Positions 1-7,490 of a stretch of 32,879 nt of DNA are shown here, one piece after another. The notes beneath the pieces were generated by a model. That model was given only the letters and a program-made list of their open reading frames with translations. It was not told where the DNA came from and ran no database searches. A program made the position numbers and the translations under genes. This DNA is from Thermodesulfobacteriota bacterium. Its GTDB lineage: Bacteria; Desulfobacterota; Deferrisomatia; Deferrisomatales; JACRMM01. The stretch spans positions 1 to 32,879 of the forward strand of contig JBFLZB010000030.1 in assembly GCA_040756475.1 (NCBI GenBank), given 5' to 3'. Position 1 is the stretch's first letter; each line of letters begins with the position of its first letter.

Positions 1-597
1 AAAGACATTTCTCCAGAGTTCGGAGCCTCAACTTTCTTCAGGCCAGACTTGTACTACCGGTTGAATGTCTTCAGTATCGAGCTACCCCCATTGCGCGCTC
101 GTAAAGAAGACATCAGGCCCCTTTCGGAAGCATTTCTGGCCAAGATGAACGGGGTCGAAGGCAGCCGCAAGATTTTGTCCAAGGGTGCGCTGGACGTCAT
201 GTGTAAGTATGATTGGCCCGGAAACGTCAGAGAGCTGGAGAATTCGATCAGGAGGGCCTTCTATGTGGCGCGGGACGAGAACATGTTGGAGCCGCGGCAT
301 CTTCCGAAATCGGTGATCGGATACAAGGCACGTCTCCCAGCGTCCGGGGCGTTTGTCCAGGAGCGCATCCTGGGACCTCCCCTCTTGGGGCGGGAACCCC
401 CCACCGGGTGCGACGGGGCGGTGTCGCTCCACCACACGGAAGAACAGAAGATTGCCCGCGCCATCGCGGTATCGGGCCACAACATGAGCCGCGCTTCGCG
501 GATGCTTGGCATTTCGAGGAGCACGCTGTACCGGAAGGTCAAATCGCTCAGCATCGCCGTCCCGGATGATTTCCCCTATCGAAGGGCAGGCGGGTGA
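1..597 (+). CDS. Sigma-54-dependent transcriptional activator, C-terminal part (5' end outside window)
   Basis: The reading frame is open from base 1, so the gene starts upstream. The visible 198 codons hold the end of the AAA+ sigma-54 interaction domain: the conserved block FRPDLYYRLNVFSIELPPLR (residues ~14-33 here) followed by KEDIRPL, then WPGNVRELEN, the sensor-2 region of this family. The C-terminus carries a Fis-type helix-turn-helix (MSRASRMLGISRSTLYRKVK). Proteins of this family bind enhancers and use ATP to open sigma-54 promoters. The receiver or sensor domain is not visible, so its signal and targets are unknown. Base composition is visibly less GC-rich than the rest of the window. 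It converges with the TraR-like gene at 631-990. Confidence 0.93.
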   Translation, partial: KDISPEFGASTFFRPDLYYRLNVFSIELPPLRARKEDIRPLSEAFLAKMNGVEGSRKILSKGALDVMCKYDWPGNVRELENSIRRAFYVARDENMLEPRHLPKSVIGYKARLPASGAFVQERILGPPLLGREPPTGCDGAVSLHHTEEQKIARAIAVSGHNMSRASRMLGISRSTLYRKVKSLSIAVPDDFPYRRAGG

Positions 598-630
598 ACC
601 AGTACTGTCGCGGCCCCTCCCGTGCCGCGC

Positions 631-990
631 TCAGCGCTTTGCCTCGGCCTGGGCCTGGCAGGCCAGGCAGAAGGGGGTCTCGGGGCGGGCCTTGAGGCGC
701 TTGTACGCGATAGGCTCTTCGCACTTGCGGCAGGTGCCGTACTCGCCGGACTCGCAGGCGGCCAGTGCCGCGGAGACTTGGCGCAGGCGAAGCTCCAATG
801 CTTCGAGGCTCGCCCGGGCCATCTGCTGCTGCTGGAGGGCGTCGATTCGGGAGATTCGGCCGATGGGCAGGTCCAGGTCTACGGGTCGCGCCCCTTCCCT
901 GGAGGTTTCGAGGATGCCTTCGAGTTCGTGCCGCAGTGCCACGAGGTCTCGCTGGAGTTCTTCCACCTGGGCGTCGGTCAGCTCTTCCAC
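631..990 (-). CDS. TraR/DksA family C4 zinc-finger protein
   Basis: 119 residues with a GTG start. The N-terminal half is helical and charged (predicted coiled coil). The C-terminal half has a C4 zinc finger, CRKC...CLAC (residues ~86-110), typical of DksA/TraR proteins that bind the RNA polymerase secondary channel and alter initiation with or without ppGpp. The segment IGRISRIDALQQQQM (residues ~43-57) is characteristic of the short TraR/DksA-like subfamily rather than of classical DksA, which is about 150 residues. It begins 12 bases after the fixB stop, so it is probably the last gene of the fix operon. A link to that operon's regulation is inference. Confidence 0.85.
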   Translation of the reverse strand: MEELTDAQVEELQRDLVALRHELEGILETSREGARPVDLDLPIGRISRIDALQQQQMARASLEALELRLRQVSAALAACESGEYGTCRKCEEPIAYKRLKARPETPFCLACQAQAEAKR

Positions 991-1002
991 GGTTGCACCG
1001 CC

Positions 1003-1956
1003 TCACGACTGCTTGCGCATCTCTCGGACGAGGGCCGGCAGCACCTGGTAGAGGTCGCCAACCATACCGAGGTCGGCGGCACCGAAGATGGGGGCGTTCT
1101 CGTCCTGGTTGACCGCGGCGATGACCTTGGCGCCGCGGACGCCGGTGAGGTGCTGGATCTGCCCCGAGATGCCGATCCCGAGGTACAGCTCTGGCTTCAC
1201 CTGCACTCCCGAGAGCCCGATGCACGCCTGGTCCGGCAGCCAGTGCATCTCCTCGGAAAGGGGTCGGGTGCAGCCGATCTCCCCGCCGAGCACCTCGGCC
1301 AACTCCCGGGCCAGCCCGAGGTCGTCCTCGGCCGCGAAGCCCCTTCCGACGGCAACGACCACCCGGGCGTCGGCGAGGTCTCGGGTTTCCCGCTCCCGGA
1401 CGCGCCGTTCCACGATCCGAACCGGGGACGGCTGCGGATGCGGGAGCTGCCGGACCTGCCCGGTCCGCCCCTCCCGGGCCGGCGCCGGGTCGAACGTCCG
1501 CGGGGGAATGGTCGCCATCGCGGGCCGGGTGGTGCACCGCAGGCTCTGGACCGCTGCGCCCCCATAGATGAGGCGCTTCATGAGGATGCCTTCGCGGGTG
1601 TCATCGATCTCGAGGGCGGTGCACTGGCTGCAAAGCCCGGCATCCAGGCGAGCAGCCACCCGGGCGGCCAGGTCCCTGCCGCGGCTCGTGCCCGCCACGA
1701 GGAAAACCCTCGGCTGCTCCTTCCGCGCCTCGTCGGCGATCACCCCAGCGTAGGCGTCGAGGGACTGGTCCTCCGCCAGGGGCGGAAGGAGCAGCACCTC
1801 ATCGGCGCCGCAGGCGATGCACTCGTCCGCCTCTTCCCGCGCCTGAAGGGTCAACGCCGAGAGGCTGGTCCCCAGCCCGTCGGCTATGCCTCGGCCGACG
1901 TGGAGCAATTCCAGGACCTCTCTGTGTTCTTCCGCAAGGATCCACACGCCAGCCAT
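1003..1956 (-). CDS. fixB: Electron transfer flavoprotein alpha subunit (FixB/EtfA)
   Basis: 317 residues. The C-terminal FAD-binding domain is well conserved: CTRPLSEEMHWLPDQACIG, then SGVQVKPELYLGIGISGQIQ and AAVNQDENAPIFGAADLG (residues ~230-300). It pairs with FixA to form the flavoprotein that, in FixABCX complexes, bifurcates electrons from NADH to ferredoxin/flavodoxin and, through FixC and FixX, to quinone. An ATG start preceded by GGGAGG supports the chosen start. It lies 15 bases after fixA on the minus strand. The low-similarity linker at residues ~165-190 is proline rich. The FixB rather than generic EtfA assignment rests on the neighbouring fixA, fixC and fixX genes. Confidence 0.93.
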   Translation of the reverse strand: MAGVWILAEEHREVLELLHVGRGIADGLGTSLSALTLQAREEADECIACGADEVLLLPPLAEDQSLDAYAGVIADEARKEQPRVFLVAGTSRGRDLAARVAARLDAGLCSQCTALEIDDTREGILMKRLIYGGAAVQSLRCTTRPAMATIPPRTFDPAPAREGRTGQVRQLPHPQPSPVRIVERRVRERETRDLADARVVVAVGRGFAAEDDLGLARELAEVLGGEIGCTRPLSEEMHWLPDQACIGLSGVQVKPELYLGIGISGQIQHLTGVRGAKVIAAVNQDENAPIFGAADLGMVGDLYQVLPALVREMRKQS

Positions 1957-1971
1957 GGGCTCTTCGCCTCC

Positions 1972-2739
1972 CTACGTCAGGACGTTCCTGCGGCGCAACG
2001 CGTCCACGAACCGGACGATCTCTGCCGGCTCTGCGCCGAACCTCTCGCAGGTGCGCTCCAGCCGCGCCGTCCGGAGCTCGACCGTTTCCGTGCGTGCCGC
2101 GGGCACCGGCGGCAGGTCGCCGGCCGAGAGGGTCTCGACCGGCTTCTTGGACGCCATGAGGGTGTCACGGACACCCGGGATCCTCGGAGAGTTGATGTCC
2201 GGCAGCACGGTGACCAGGGCCGGCAGCGGCGCTTCCAGCACCTCCACCCCCTCTTCCACCCGCCGCTCCACGATCACCCGCCTGCCTTCCAGGGAGACCT
2301 TCTGGGCGAAGCACACGCAGGGGATGCCCAGCTTCTCGGCCAGACGCGGGCCGACCTGTTGGGCATAGAGGTCGCTGGAACCCTCGCCGCAAAGAACGAG
2401 GTCGTAAGCACCGATGGGGCCGGAGACCATCGCCGCCAGAAGCGCGGCCGTCTGGGAGGGCTCCAGGTCGCGAAACCCCTCGTCGGCGGCGACACAGGCG
2501 CGGTCGGGACCTCGCGAGAGGGCATCCTTGATCCCCTTGGTGGCCCCGGGTGCACCCACGGTCGCGGCGATCACGGTGCCCCCGTGCTCGTCCCGCAGGC
2601 GGACGGCCTCCTCGATGGCGTTTCGGTCATAGTCGCTGAGCTTCCAGCTGACCGAGGAGAGGTCGACTTCGCCGGAGGGGCCGGCCCGAATGTAGGCCTC
2701 GTCGATCACCCATTTGAAACAGGCCACGATCGTGGGCAT
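1972..2739 (-). CDS. fixA: Electron transfer flavoprotein beta subunit, FixA type
   Basis: 255 residues. It matches FixA closely from memory of the E. coli family: ISEYDRNAIE-like segment (here LSDYDRNAIEEAVRL, residues ~34-48), LSRGPD (~74-79), LCGEGSSDLYAQQVGPRLAE (~115-134), DINSPRIPG (~180-188) and the ASKKPVE segment (~195). FixA belongs to the group of ETF beta subunits that bind NADH and take part in electron bifurcation, unlike mitochondrial-type ETF, which binds AMP. The start ATG has GGAGGAAGG upstream. It sits between the acyl-CoA dehydrogenase and fixB in one minus-strand operon. Confidence 0.93.
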   Translation of the reverse strand: MPTIVACFKWVIDEAYIRAGPSGEVDLSSVSWKLSDYDRNAIEEAVRLRDEHGGTVIAATVGAPGATKGIKDALSRGPDRACVAADEGFRDLEPSQTAALLAAMVSGPIGAYDLVLCGEGSSDLYAQQVGPRLAEKLGIPCVCFAQKVSLEGRRVIVERRVEEGVEVLEAPLPALVTVLPDINSPRIPGVRDTLMASKKPVETLSAGDLPPVPAARTETVELRTARLERTCERFGAEPAEIVRFVDALRRRNVLT

Positions 2740-2779
2740 GGTCCCCTTCCTCCGTCCGAGGGCGGTCTGGGCCCCGAGG

Positions 2780-3919
2780 TCAGCGCAGCACGCTTCCGGA
2801 GATCACCATCCGCTGGGCCTCCGAGGTGCCTTCGTAGATCTCGGTGATCTTCGCGTCGCGCATCAGCCTCTCCACCTTCTGGCCCTTGATGTACCCGTAG
2901 CCGCCGTGGATCTGCACCGCCTTCACGGTGTGGTGCATGGCCTTCTCCGAAGCGAAGAGCTTCGCCATGGAGGCTTCCTTGGTGAACGGCTGGCCCCGGT
3001 CGAGCAGCCAGGCGGCGTGGTAGGTGAGAAACCGCGCGGCGGAGAGGTCCGTGGCCATATCGGAGATCATCCAGGAGATGGCCTGGTGCTTGGCAATGGC
3101 TTTGGCGAACTGCACCCTCTGCTTGGAGTACCCCACGCTCTCGTCCAGGGCGGCCTGGAGGATGCCCAACGCCTGGGCTGCAATTCCCACCCGGCCCTGG
3201 TCAAAACCCCGCATGGCGATCGCCAGGCCATCTCCCTCCTTGCCGAGAAGGTTCTCCGCGGGAACCCGACACTCCTTCAGGAACACCTCGGAGGTCTTGG
3301 AGGAGCGCAGCCCCATTTTGTGAAAGGGCTGTCCCGGTGTCAGCCCGGGGGTGCCCCGCGGCACGATGAAGGCGCTCATGCCCTTGCGCCCGGCCTCCTT
3401 GTCGGTCCAGGCGAAGACGAGGTACGTGTCCGCCAGGGGGCCGTTGGAGATGAAGGTCTTGGTCCCGTCGATCCGGTACGCATCCCCGTCTTTCACGGCC
3501 GTGGTGGTCGCCGCCATCACGTCCGTGCCGGCGCCGGGCTCTGTGAACGCCAGGGCGCCCAGGTGCCGGCCCTGGGCCAGGGGCGGGAGGTATTTCCTCT
3601 TCTGCGCCTCGTTTCCGAACTGCTCGATCAGCATGCAACCCACGGCGACGTGGATGGAGATGGTGAAGCCGGTGGAGGCACACGACCGGGAGAGCTCCTC
3701 CAGGGCCACGATGTGGGTCAGGTAGTCGGAGCCCGCACCGCCGTATTCCTGGGAGACCGGGATACCCATCCAGCCTCCCTTTCCGAGCTCCTCGAACACT
3801 TCGGTCGGGTGGCGCTCGTTCTCGTCGATCTCGACGGCAATCGGATCCAGATGTTTTGCGGTGAACTCCCGCATGTTGGTTCGAATCAGCTCTTGTTCTT
3901 CCGTCAGGTGAAAATGCAT
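2780..3919 (-). CDS. Acyl-CoA dehydrogenase
   Basis: 379 residues, the usual length of a soluble short/medium-chain acyl-CoA dehydrogenase. Seen motifs: AFTEPGAGTDV (FAD/substrate region, ~123-133), TKTFISNGP, the QRVQFAKAIAKHQAI helix, IHGGYGYIK and the C-terminal TEIYEGTSEAQRMVIS, where Glu363 is the expected catalytic base. The start was set at the ATG of MHFHLTEEQ because GAGGAGG precedes it; a longer upstream reading frame lacks homology. Oxidises an acyl-CoA to the enoyl-CoA using FAD. Its location between fixX and fixA suggests it exchanges electrons directly with this ETF. The chain length or substrate (fatty, aromatic or branched acyl-CoA) cannot be read from the sequence. Confidence 0.93.
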   Translation of the reverse strand: MHFHLTEEQELIRTNMREFTAKHLDPIAVEIDENERHPTEVFEELGKGGWMGIPVSQEYGGAGSDYLTHIVALEELSRSCASTGFTISIHVAVGCMLIEQFGNEAQKRKYLPPLAQGRHLGALAFTEPGAGTDVMAATTTAVKDGDAYRIDGTKTFISNGPLADTYLVFAWTDKEAGRKGMSAFIVPRGTPGLTPGQPFHKMGLRSSKTSEVFLKECRVPAENLLGKEGDGLAIAMRGFDQGRVGIAAQALGILQAALDESVGYSKQRVQFAKAIAKHQAISWMISDMATDLSAARFLTYHAAWLLDRGQPFTKEASMAKLFASEKAMHHTVKAVQIHGGYGYIKGQKVERLMRDAKITEIYEGTSEAQRMVISGSVLR

Positions 3920-4001
3920 GGTCGCCCTCCTCGTCGATGTGGCCCAAGATACCCATGGAACCTCGGCCGGCCTCCGGGCCCTCCGAGGCATGGCCCGGTC
4001 T

Positions 4002-4286
4002 TCAGCCAAAGCGGAACTGCACGCCGCACCCTCCCTCCGGATATGCCCACTCCAGGACCTCGGTGCCGCAAACCACGCGGCAGGTCCCGCACTCCAGGCA
4101 GCCATCCACCGTCAGCGCGACCCGCCCCTGGTCGTCGCGGCTGTAGAGGCCGGCAGGGCAGAGCGGGATCGCCCTCCCCAACCGGGGGTCGTTCTCCTGG
4201 CCCGGCCGGATTCGGATGTGGGGCTGCTTGCCGGGCTTGAATACGTCGAGCCCCAGCTTCTCGGCCAGGCGCCTCGCGTCGCTCAT
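4002..4286 (-). CDS. fixX: Ferredoxin-like protein FixX
   Basis: 94 residues. Cysteines lie in LCPAGLY (~43-49) and in GCLECGTCRVVCG (~62-74), followed by the FixX signature AYPEGGCGVQFRFG at the C-terminus. These residues fit the 4Fe-4S cluster of FixX, which partners FixC in passing electrons to quinone. The ATG overlaps the fixC stop as ATGA, showing translational coupling. An 82-base gap separates it from the acyl-CoA dehydrogenase; no separate promoter was recognised in that gap. Confidence 0.93.
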   Translation of the reverse strand: MSDARRLAEKLGLDVFKPGKQPHIRIRPGQENDPRLGRAIPLCPAGLYSRDDQGRVALTVDGCLECGTCRVVCGTEVLEWAYPEGGCGVQFRFG

Positions 4287-5569
4287 AGCTTCCTCGCCGC
4301 CCGCAAGTCCTTGAACACACCCCAGAGCTCGGCCACGGTGAGGTGCTTTCGAAGGGTGGGGTAGAGGCGCATCTTGGGCCCGTCGGGGATTGCGTAGAGG
4401 TCTCGGAACACGCTGCCGACGAGGTCGGGGTAATGGCCGAACCAGCGCGGGTTCTCCCGCACCGCCGGGCCCTCCCGGAAGCTGTCCAGGTCCTGCCCGA
4501 CGAAACTCTCGGCGAGCATCCGGTCGTAGGCGGCCAGCGACTCCCGGCCGAAATCGGCGGACTCCCTTGCCTGCAACACGGCCCGGGCGGCCCAGTGGCC
4601 CGAGGCCAGCGCATACTCCATGCCCCGGACCGTCACGCCCAGGTTCAGCGCGAGCCCTGCCGCGTCTCCCGCGACCAGAATTCCGTCGCCCGACAACCGA
4701 CCCACGGCCTCTCGTCCCCCCTCGGGGATGAGATGTGCTCCGTACTCCACGGTGCGACCGCCCCGCAGGAGCGGAGCCACCTCGGGACGCTCCTTGAAGC
4801 GGTCGAGCAGTGTGGGCAGGTCTTCAGACCCGCCGTCCTCCGAGGCGCTCTGGAGGCCGAGCACGAGACCGATGCTGACGCTGTCCCGGTTCGTGTAGAC
4901 AAAGCCCCCCCCAAATCGGCCCCCGGTCACTTCTCCCACGTAGAGGTGGGCCGCCCCCTCCCCGTCTGCAACCCCGAAGCGATCGTTGATCCGCTCGGGA
5001 TCGAGCTCGATGACCTCCTTGACCCCCACCCCACAATGCGGCGGCGAGACCGGAGCCCGCAGACCCGCGCTCTCCGAAATCAGGGACAGGACCCCGTCGC
5101 AGGCGATCACAACCTTTGCACCCAGCTCGTCACCCCCCGCGACCACGCCGGTAACCTTGGCCCCCTCCTGGAGGAGCCGGTCGACCCGGGTCCGGGGCAG
5201 GATGAGCGCTCCCTTCTCCTCCGCTCGCTCGGCCAGCCAGCGGTCGAAGCGGGAGCGCAGCACGGTGTGGCTCTGGTGGGGCTCCGCGCGGAGCTCCGCG
5301 CCCGTGTAGCGGATCGTGACCGAGCGCTCTTCCGTCACGAGCGAGAACCCCTCGTGCACGACGGCCCGCTCCAGCGGGGCCCCCTCCCAGAGGTCCGGGA
5401 ACAAGCCGCGAACCGGGTTCAGGTACAGCCGCCCTCCGGACACGTTCTTGGCGCCGGGATAGTCTCCCCGCTCCAACACCACGACCTCGACCCCCGCGTC
5501 GGCCAGGGTGTAGGCCGCCGCAAGCCCGGCCAACCCGGCACCCACCACGATCACTTCAAAGGAATCCAT
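4283..5569 (-). CDS. fixC: FixC flavoprotein, ETF:quinone oxidoreductase family
   Basis: 428 residues, the standard FixC length. An N-terminal FAD-binding Rossmann motif VVGAGLAGLAAA (~7-18) is followed by VLERGDYPGAKNVSGGRLY (~31-49), typical of FixC and ETF-quinone oxidoreductases, and a second FAD motif DGILVAGDAAGLALNLG. An upstream in-frame ATG at 5701 would add 44 residues without homology; the ATG at 5569 has GGGAGG eight bases upstream and gives the family length, so it was chosen. It accepts electrons from FixAB and passes them to the quinone pool with FixX. It is the first gene of a fixC-fixX-acd-fixA-fixB operon. Confidence 0.93.
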   Translation of the reverse strand: MDSFEVIVVGAGLAGLAAAYTLADAGVEVVVLERGDYPGAKNVSGGRLYLNPVRGLFPDLWEGAPLERAVVHEGFSLVTEERSVTIRYTGAELRAEPHQSHTVLRSRFDRWLAERAEEKGALILPRTRVDRLLQEGAKVTGVVAGGDELGAKVVIACDGVLSLISESAGLRAPVSPPHCGVGVKEVIELDPERINDRFGVADGEGAAHLYVGEVTGGRFGGGFVYTNRDSVSIGLVLGLQSASEDGGSEDLPTLLDRFKERPEVAPLLRGGRTVEYGAHLIPEGGREAVGRLSGDGILVAGDAAGLALNLGVTVRGMEYALASGHWAARAVLQARESADFGRESLAAYDRMLAESFVGQDLDSFREGPAVRENPRWFGHYPDLVGSVFRDLYAIPDGPKMRLYPTLRKHLTVAELWGVFKDLRAARKL

Positions 5570-5715
5570 GGGCTCGGCCTCCCGCGTCAGGCTCGCTCCG
5601 GGGAAACGCGCCTCCAGGAACTCCCGGGGTTCTGTTCCGACCGATTGGGCGGTCCGGCCGGTCCCCCGGCCGCCGCGCGACCCCTGATGGAAGCTCGCCA
5701 TCTACTTCGGTTCAA

Positions 5716-5739
5716 CCTGTCGGGAACGGGGCCGACAGG
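5716..5739 (-). promoter_or_regulatory. Perfect inverted repeat upstream of fixC
   Basis: Arms CCTGTCGG and CCGACAGG (8 bp, perfect) are separated by eight bases, about 147 bases upstream of the fixC start. It could be a repressor operator or a leader hairpin. There is no T-run, and no known regulator motif was recognised. Confidence 0.4.
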
Positions 5740-6075
5740 CGGATCGTTCGAGATTCCCCGGTTGCGACGTGACTAACACAGGCCGCTCAGACGGTCAAGG
5801 AGGCGGCCTCGCCCCGATTCACCGCCTGGGTGGAGAGCGGGGTCCGGGAGCCCTTGCGCTCCGCCCCGCAATCCGCGATGTTCGGAGGGGGCGTCTCCGA
5901 GGGAGCCGGTGCGCCGAGTCTCACTGGTTTCGGTCTCGCTGCTGCGGTTCGGTCGAGGCGGTACGGGGCTTGCTCCAGGACTCCCGGACCCCGCCCCAAG
6001 GATTCGCCATCGGGCCGCCGGGACACCAGGGTGTGAGCGGCCCCCCGGGATGCACCGCTCGGTCTCAAGTCTTCC

Positions 6076-6105
6076 TTGACGTCGGCCGAGAGGTTTCATT
6101 ACCAT
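6076..6105 (+). promoter_or_regulatory. Candidate sigma-70 promoter for the ArsR/thioredoxin/permease cluster
   Basis: TTGACG at 6076-6081 (5 of 6 to the -35 consensus), an 18-base spacer and TACCAT at 6100-6105 (4 of 6 to -10). It lies just upstream of the ribosome binding site and GTG start at 6133, the right place for an autoregulated ArsR-type promoter. Confidence 0.45.
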
Positions 6106-6132
6106 TTCGGCATCATTGAGCCGGAGGCGCAC

Positions 6133-6447
6133 GTGACCGATTCCCAGCAACCCAGCCGCAAGGCAGAAATCCTGAAGGCCCTCGGCCACCCCATCCGCGT
6201 CTCGATCCTCGAGATCCTGCGACGGGGCGAGGAGTGCGTCTGCCGGATCTATCCTCGGATCGAGAGTACACAGCCCAACACCTCCAAACACCTCGCCGTG
6301 CTGAAGCAGGCGGGGATACTGGACTCCCGACAGGAGGGCACGATGACCTTCTACTGGGTAACGGATACCCGGGTGTACGAGATCCTGGAGTTGGTCGGCG
6401 AGATGGTGCGGCGGGAGGAGCGCGGTCGCCTGCGAGAGGCAGTGTAG
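6133..6447 (+). CDS. ArsR/SmtB family transcriptional regulator
   Basis: 104 residues. A winged helix-turn-helix spans most of the protein: ALGHPIRVSILEILRRG (~16-32), then STQPNTSKHLAVLKQAGIL as the recognition region and the wing QEGTMTFYWVTD. Cys35-Val-Cys37 sits in the metal-binding alpha-3 position seen in ArsR-type sensors, so thiol ligation of arsenite, antimonite or a soft metal is plausible. The GTG at 6133 was chosen because GGAGG lies five bases upstream and the protein then starts just before the conserved fold; a longer start at 6076 would lie inside the predicted -35 box. It is the first gene of the permease/thioredoxin cluster and probably represses it. Confidence 0.9.
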   Translation: MTDSQQPSRKAEILKALGHPIRVSILEILRRGEECVCRIYPRIESTQPNTSKHLAVLKQAGILDSRQEGTMTFYWVTDTRVYEILELVGEMVRREERGRLREAV

Positions 6448-6500
6448 ACTTTTTTTGGTCAAGAACATAACCAAGAGGTTATGAATGGGAGGGCTTGGGG

Positions 6501-6914
6501 ATGGTGGGATTGGTCCATGCACTGGCGAAGTGGGGAATCGTGCTGGGGATGACCTGGGCGCTCCTGCCGTCCTGGGGGGCCACGCAGGCCGCTGCCCAGG
6601 CGGCCACGGGTACCCCCCCTACGCTCGTCTTCGTCACCAAGAGCGACGAGTGCGAGTGCGTCCTGAGCCTGTGCGTGGCGGGGGAGCAGGAGGTGTTGAA
6701 CTTCCTCGACGGAAACCCCTGGGGGTTCCGTCGAGAAGACGTCGACCTGGCCGAGACCCCGAAGGCGGCGCGGGAGCTCAAGGTGCTCGCCGTGCCCGTG
6801 GTCTTCCTGCGAGACGGTGAGGGGCGGGCCGTGGCACGGTTCGACGTCTTCTTCCTGGAGAAGGATCTCTACGCCGCGTGGCAGGCGCACCAGGACGGAG
6901 GAAAGAAGCAGTGA
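6501..6914 (+). CDS. Secreted thioredoxin-fold-like protein with a CECVxxxC motif
   Basis: 137 residues. A hydrophobic N-terminal signal peptide (residues ~5-30) is followed by PTLVFVTKSDECECVLSLC, a beta strand leading into a cysteine cluster C-x-C-x(4)-C, and later the VLAVPVVFLRDGEGRAVARF stretch, which resembles the cis-proline strand and beta hairpin of thioredoxins. This suggests a periplasmic thioredoxin-like fold with an unusual cysteine spacing instead of CxxC. The ATG at 6501 is preceded by GGGAGGG at a spacing of seven. It overlaps the next gene. The exact function is unknown; participation in thiol exchange or metal binding is inference from the neighbours. Confidence 0.75.
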   Translation: MVGLVHALAKWGIVLGMTWALLPSWGATQAAAQAATGTPPTLVFVTKSDECECVLSLCVAGEQEVLNFLDGNPWGFRREDVDLAETPKAARELKVLAVPVVFLRDGEGRAVARFDVFFLEKDLYAAWQAHQDGGKKQ

Positions 6915-7363
6915 CCCGGTCATGGCGAAAGCTCGCGGTACCTGCTCTCTTCCTGGCGGGGCTCGCGGCTGCAGGCTGGCTGGGGACGCGCTACGGGCTC
7001 GATCTGGCGGCGGAGACCTCGGTTGCGGTCCTTCTCCCCGACGCCGTGGCGGCGCCCCTGAAACCCGGCCAGAGGGTGACCTTCGTCGAGCTCGGCAGCG
7101 AGGGCTGCAAGCCCTGCGAGGCCATGAAGCCGGTGATGCGGGCGCTGAGGGACCGGCACCCGGAGCAGGTGCAGGTCGTCTTCCACGACGTTCGCAAGGA
7201 CCCCTCCCAGGCGGGACGCTACCGGATCCGGCTCATTCCCACCCAGGTGTTTCTGCTGCCCGACGGCACCGAGTTCTTCCGCCACGAGGGGTATCTTCCC
7301 CTGGAGGAGGTGGAGAAGGTGCTGCGGGGGATGGGGGTGGGGACGGCGAAGGAGGAAGGGTGA
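6911..7363 (+). CDS. Membrane-anchored thioredoxin family protein (CKPC)
   Basis: 150 residues. An N-terminal membrane segment or signal anchor (KLAVPALFLAGLAAAGWLG, ~6-24) is followed by a thioredoxin domain: VTFVELGSEGCKPCEAMKPV with redox motif CKPC (~67-70), then IRLIPTQVFLLPDGTEFFRH, which contains the cis-proline. Start is GTG in a GTGA overlap with the preceding gene, with GGAGG nine bases upstream. It probably acts in the periplasm as a thiol-disulfide exchanger, reduced by the CcdA-type protein encoded downstream. Target unknown. Confidence 0.85.
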   Translation: MTRSWRKLAVPALFLAGLAAAGWLGTRYGLDLAAETSVAVLLPDAVAAPLKPGQRVTFVELGSEGCKPCEAMKPVMRALRDRHPEQVQVVFHDVRKDPSQAGRYRIRLIPTQVFLLPDGTEFFRHEGYLPLEEVEKVLRGMGVGTAKEEG

Positions 7364-7488
7364 AGGCCATCCCGTATCTGGTGCTCCTCGACCGAGCGGG
7401 CCGGGTTCGGGCGGTCCACCGAGGGCTCGACGAGGACCTGGCGGGTACCCTCGGACTCGAAGCGATCCTCTCGGAAAGGGAGCCTTGA
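7360..7488 (+). CDS. Short ORF resembling the C-terminal half of a TlpA/thioredoxin domain
   Basis: 42 residues starting at a GTG in a GTGA overlap with the previous stop, preceded by GGAGGAAGG. The peptide begins VKAIPYLVLLDRAGRVRAVH, which corresponds to the cis-proline strand, the beta hairpin and the last helix of a TlpA-like fold; the CxxC half is absent. It may be the leftover of a gene whose front was deleted, or a genuine short product. It has good initiation signals and normal codon use for this genome. Not assigned a function. Confidence 0.5.
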   Translation: MKAIPYLVLLDRAGRVRAVHRGLDEDLAGTLGLEAILSEREP

Positions 7489-7490
7489 CC

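Larger units (their letters stand above)
5570..6132. other. Divergent intergenic region between fixC and the ArsR-type gene
   Basis: About 560 bases between two divergently oriented genes. Reading frames in it have no recognisable family and look like GC-rich open frames. It should contain the fix operon promoter on the minus strand, which I could not place convincingly, and the promoter of the ArsR-type gene at its right end. It also holds an 8-bp stem-loop (5716-5739). No tRNA or transposase trace was seen. Confidence 0.6.

Noticed and set aside
622-2847. 741-codon open frame on the plus strand opposite fixA, fixB and the TraR-like gene
   Set aside because: It is antisense to genes with clear motifs and has low-complexity composition; GC-rich DNA leaves such frames open by chance.
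2714-4240. 508-codon plus-strand frame
   Set aside because: Antisense shadow of the acyl-CoA dehydrogenase; no domain recognisable.
4283-5701. FixC starting at 5701
   Set aside because: Adds 44 residues without homology; ATG 5569 gives the family length of 428 and has GGGAGG upstream.
6495-6914. TTG start at 6495 for the secreted thioredoxin-like protein
   Set aside because: It is too close to the GGGAGGG site; ATG 6501 has the better spacing.
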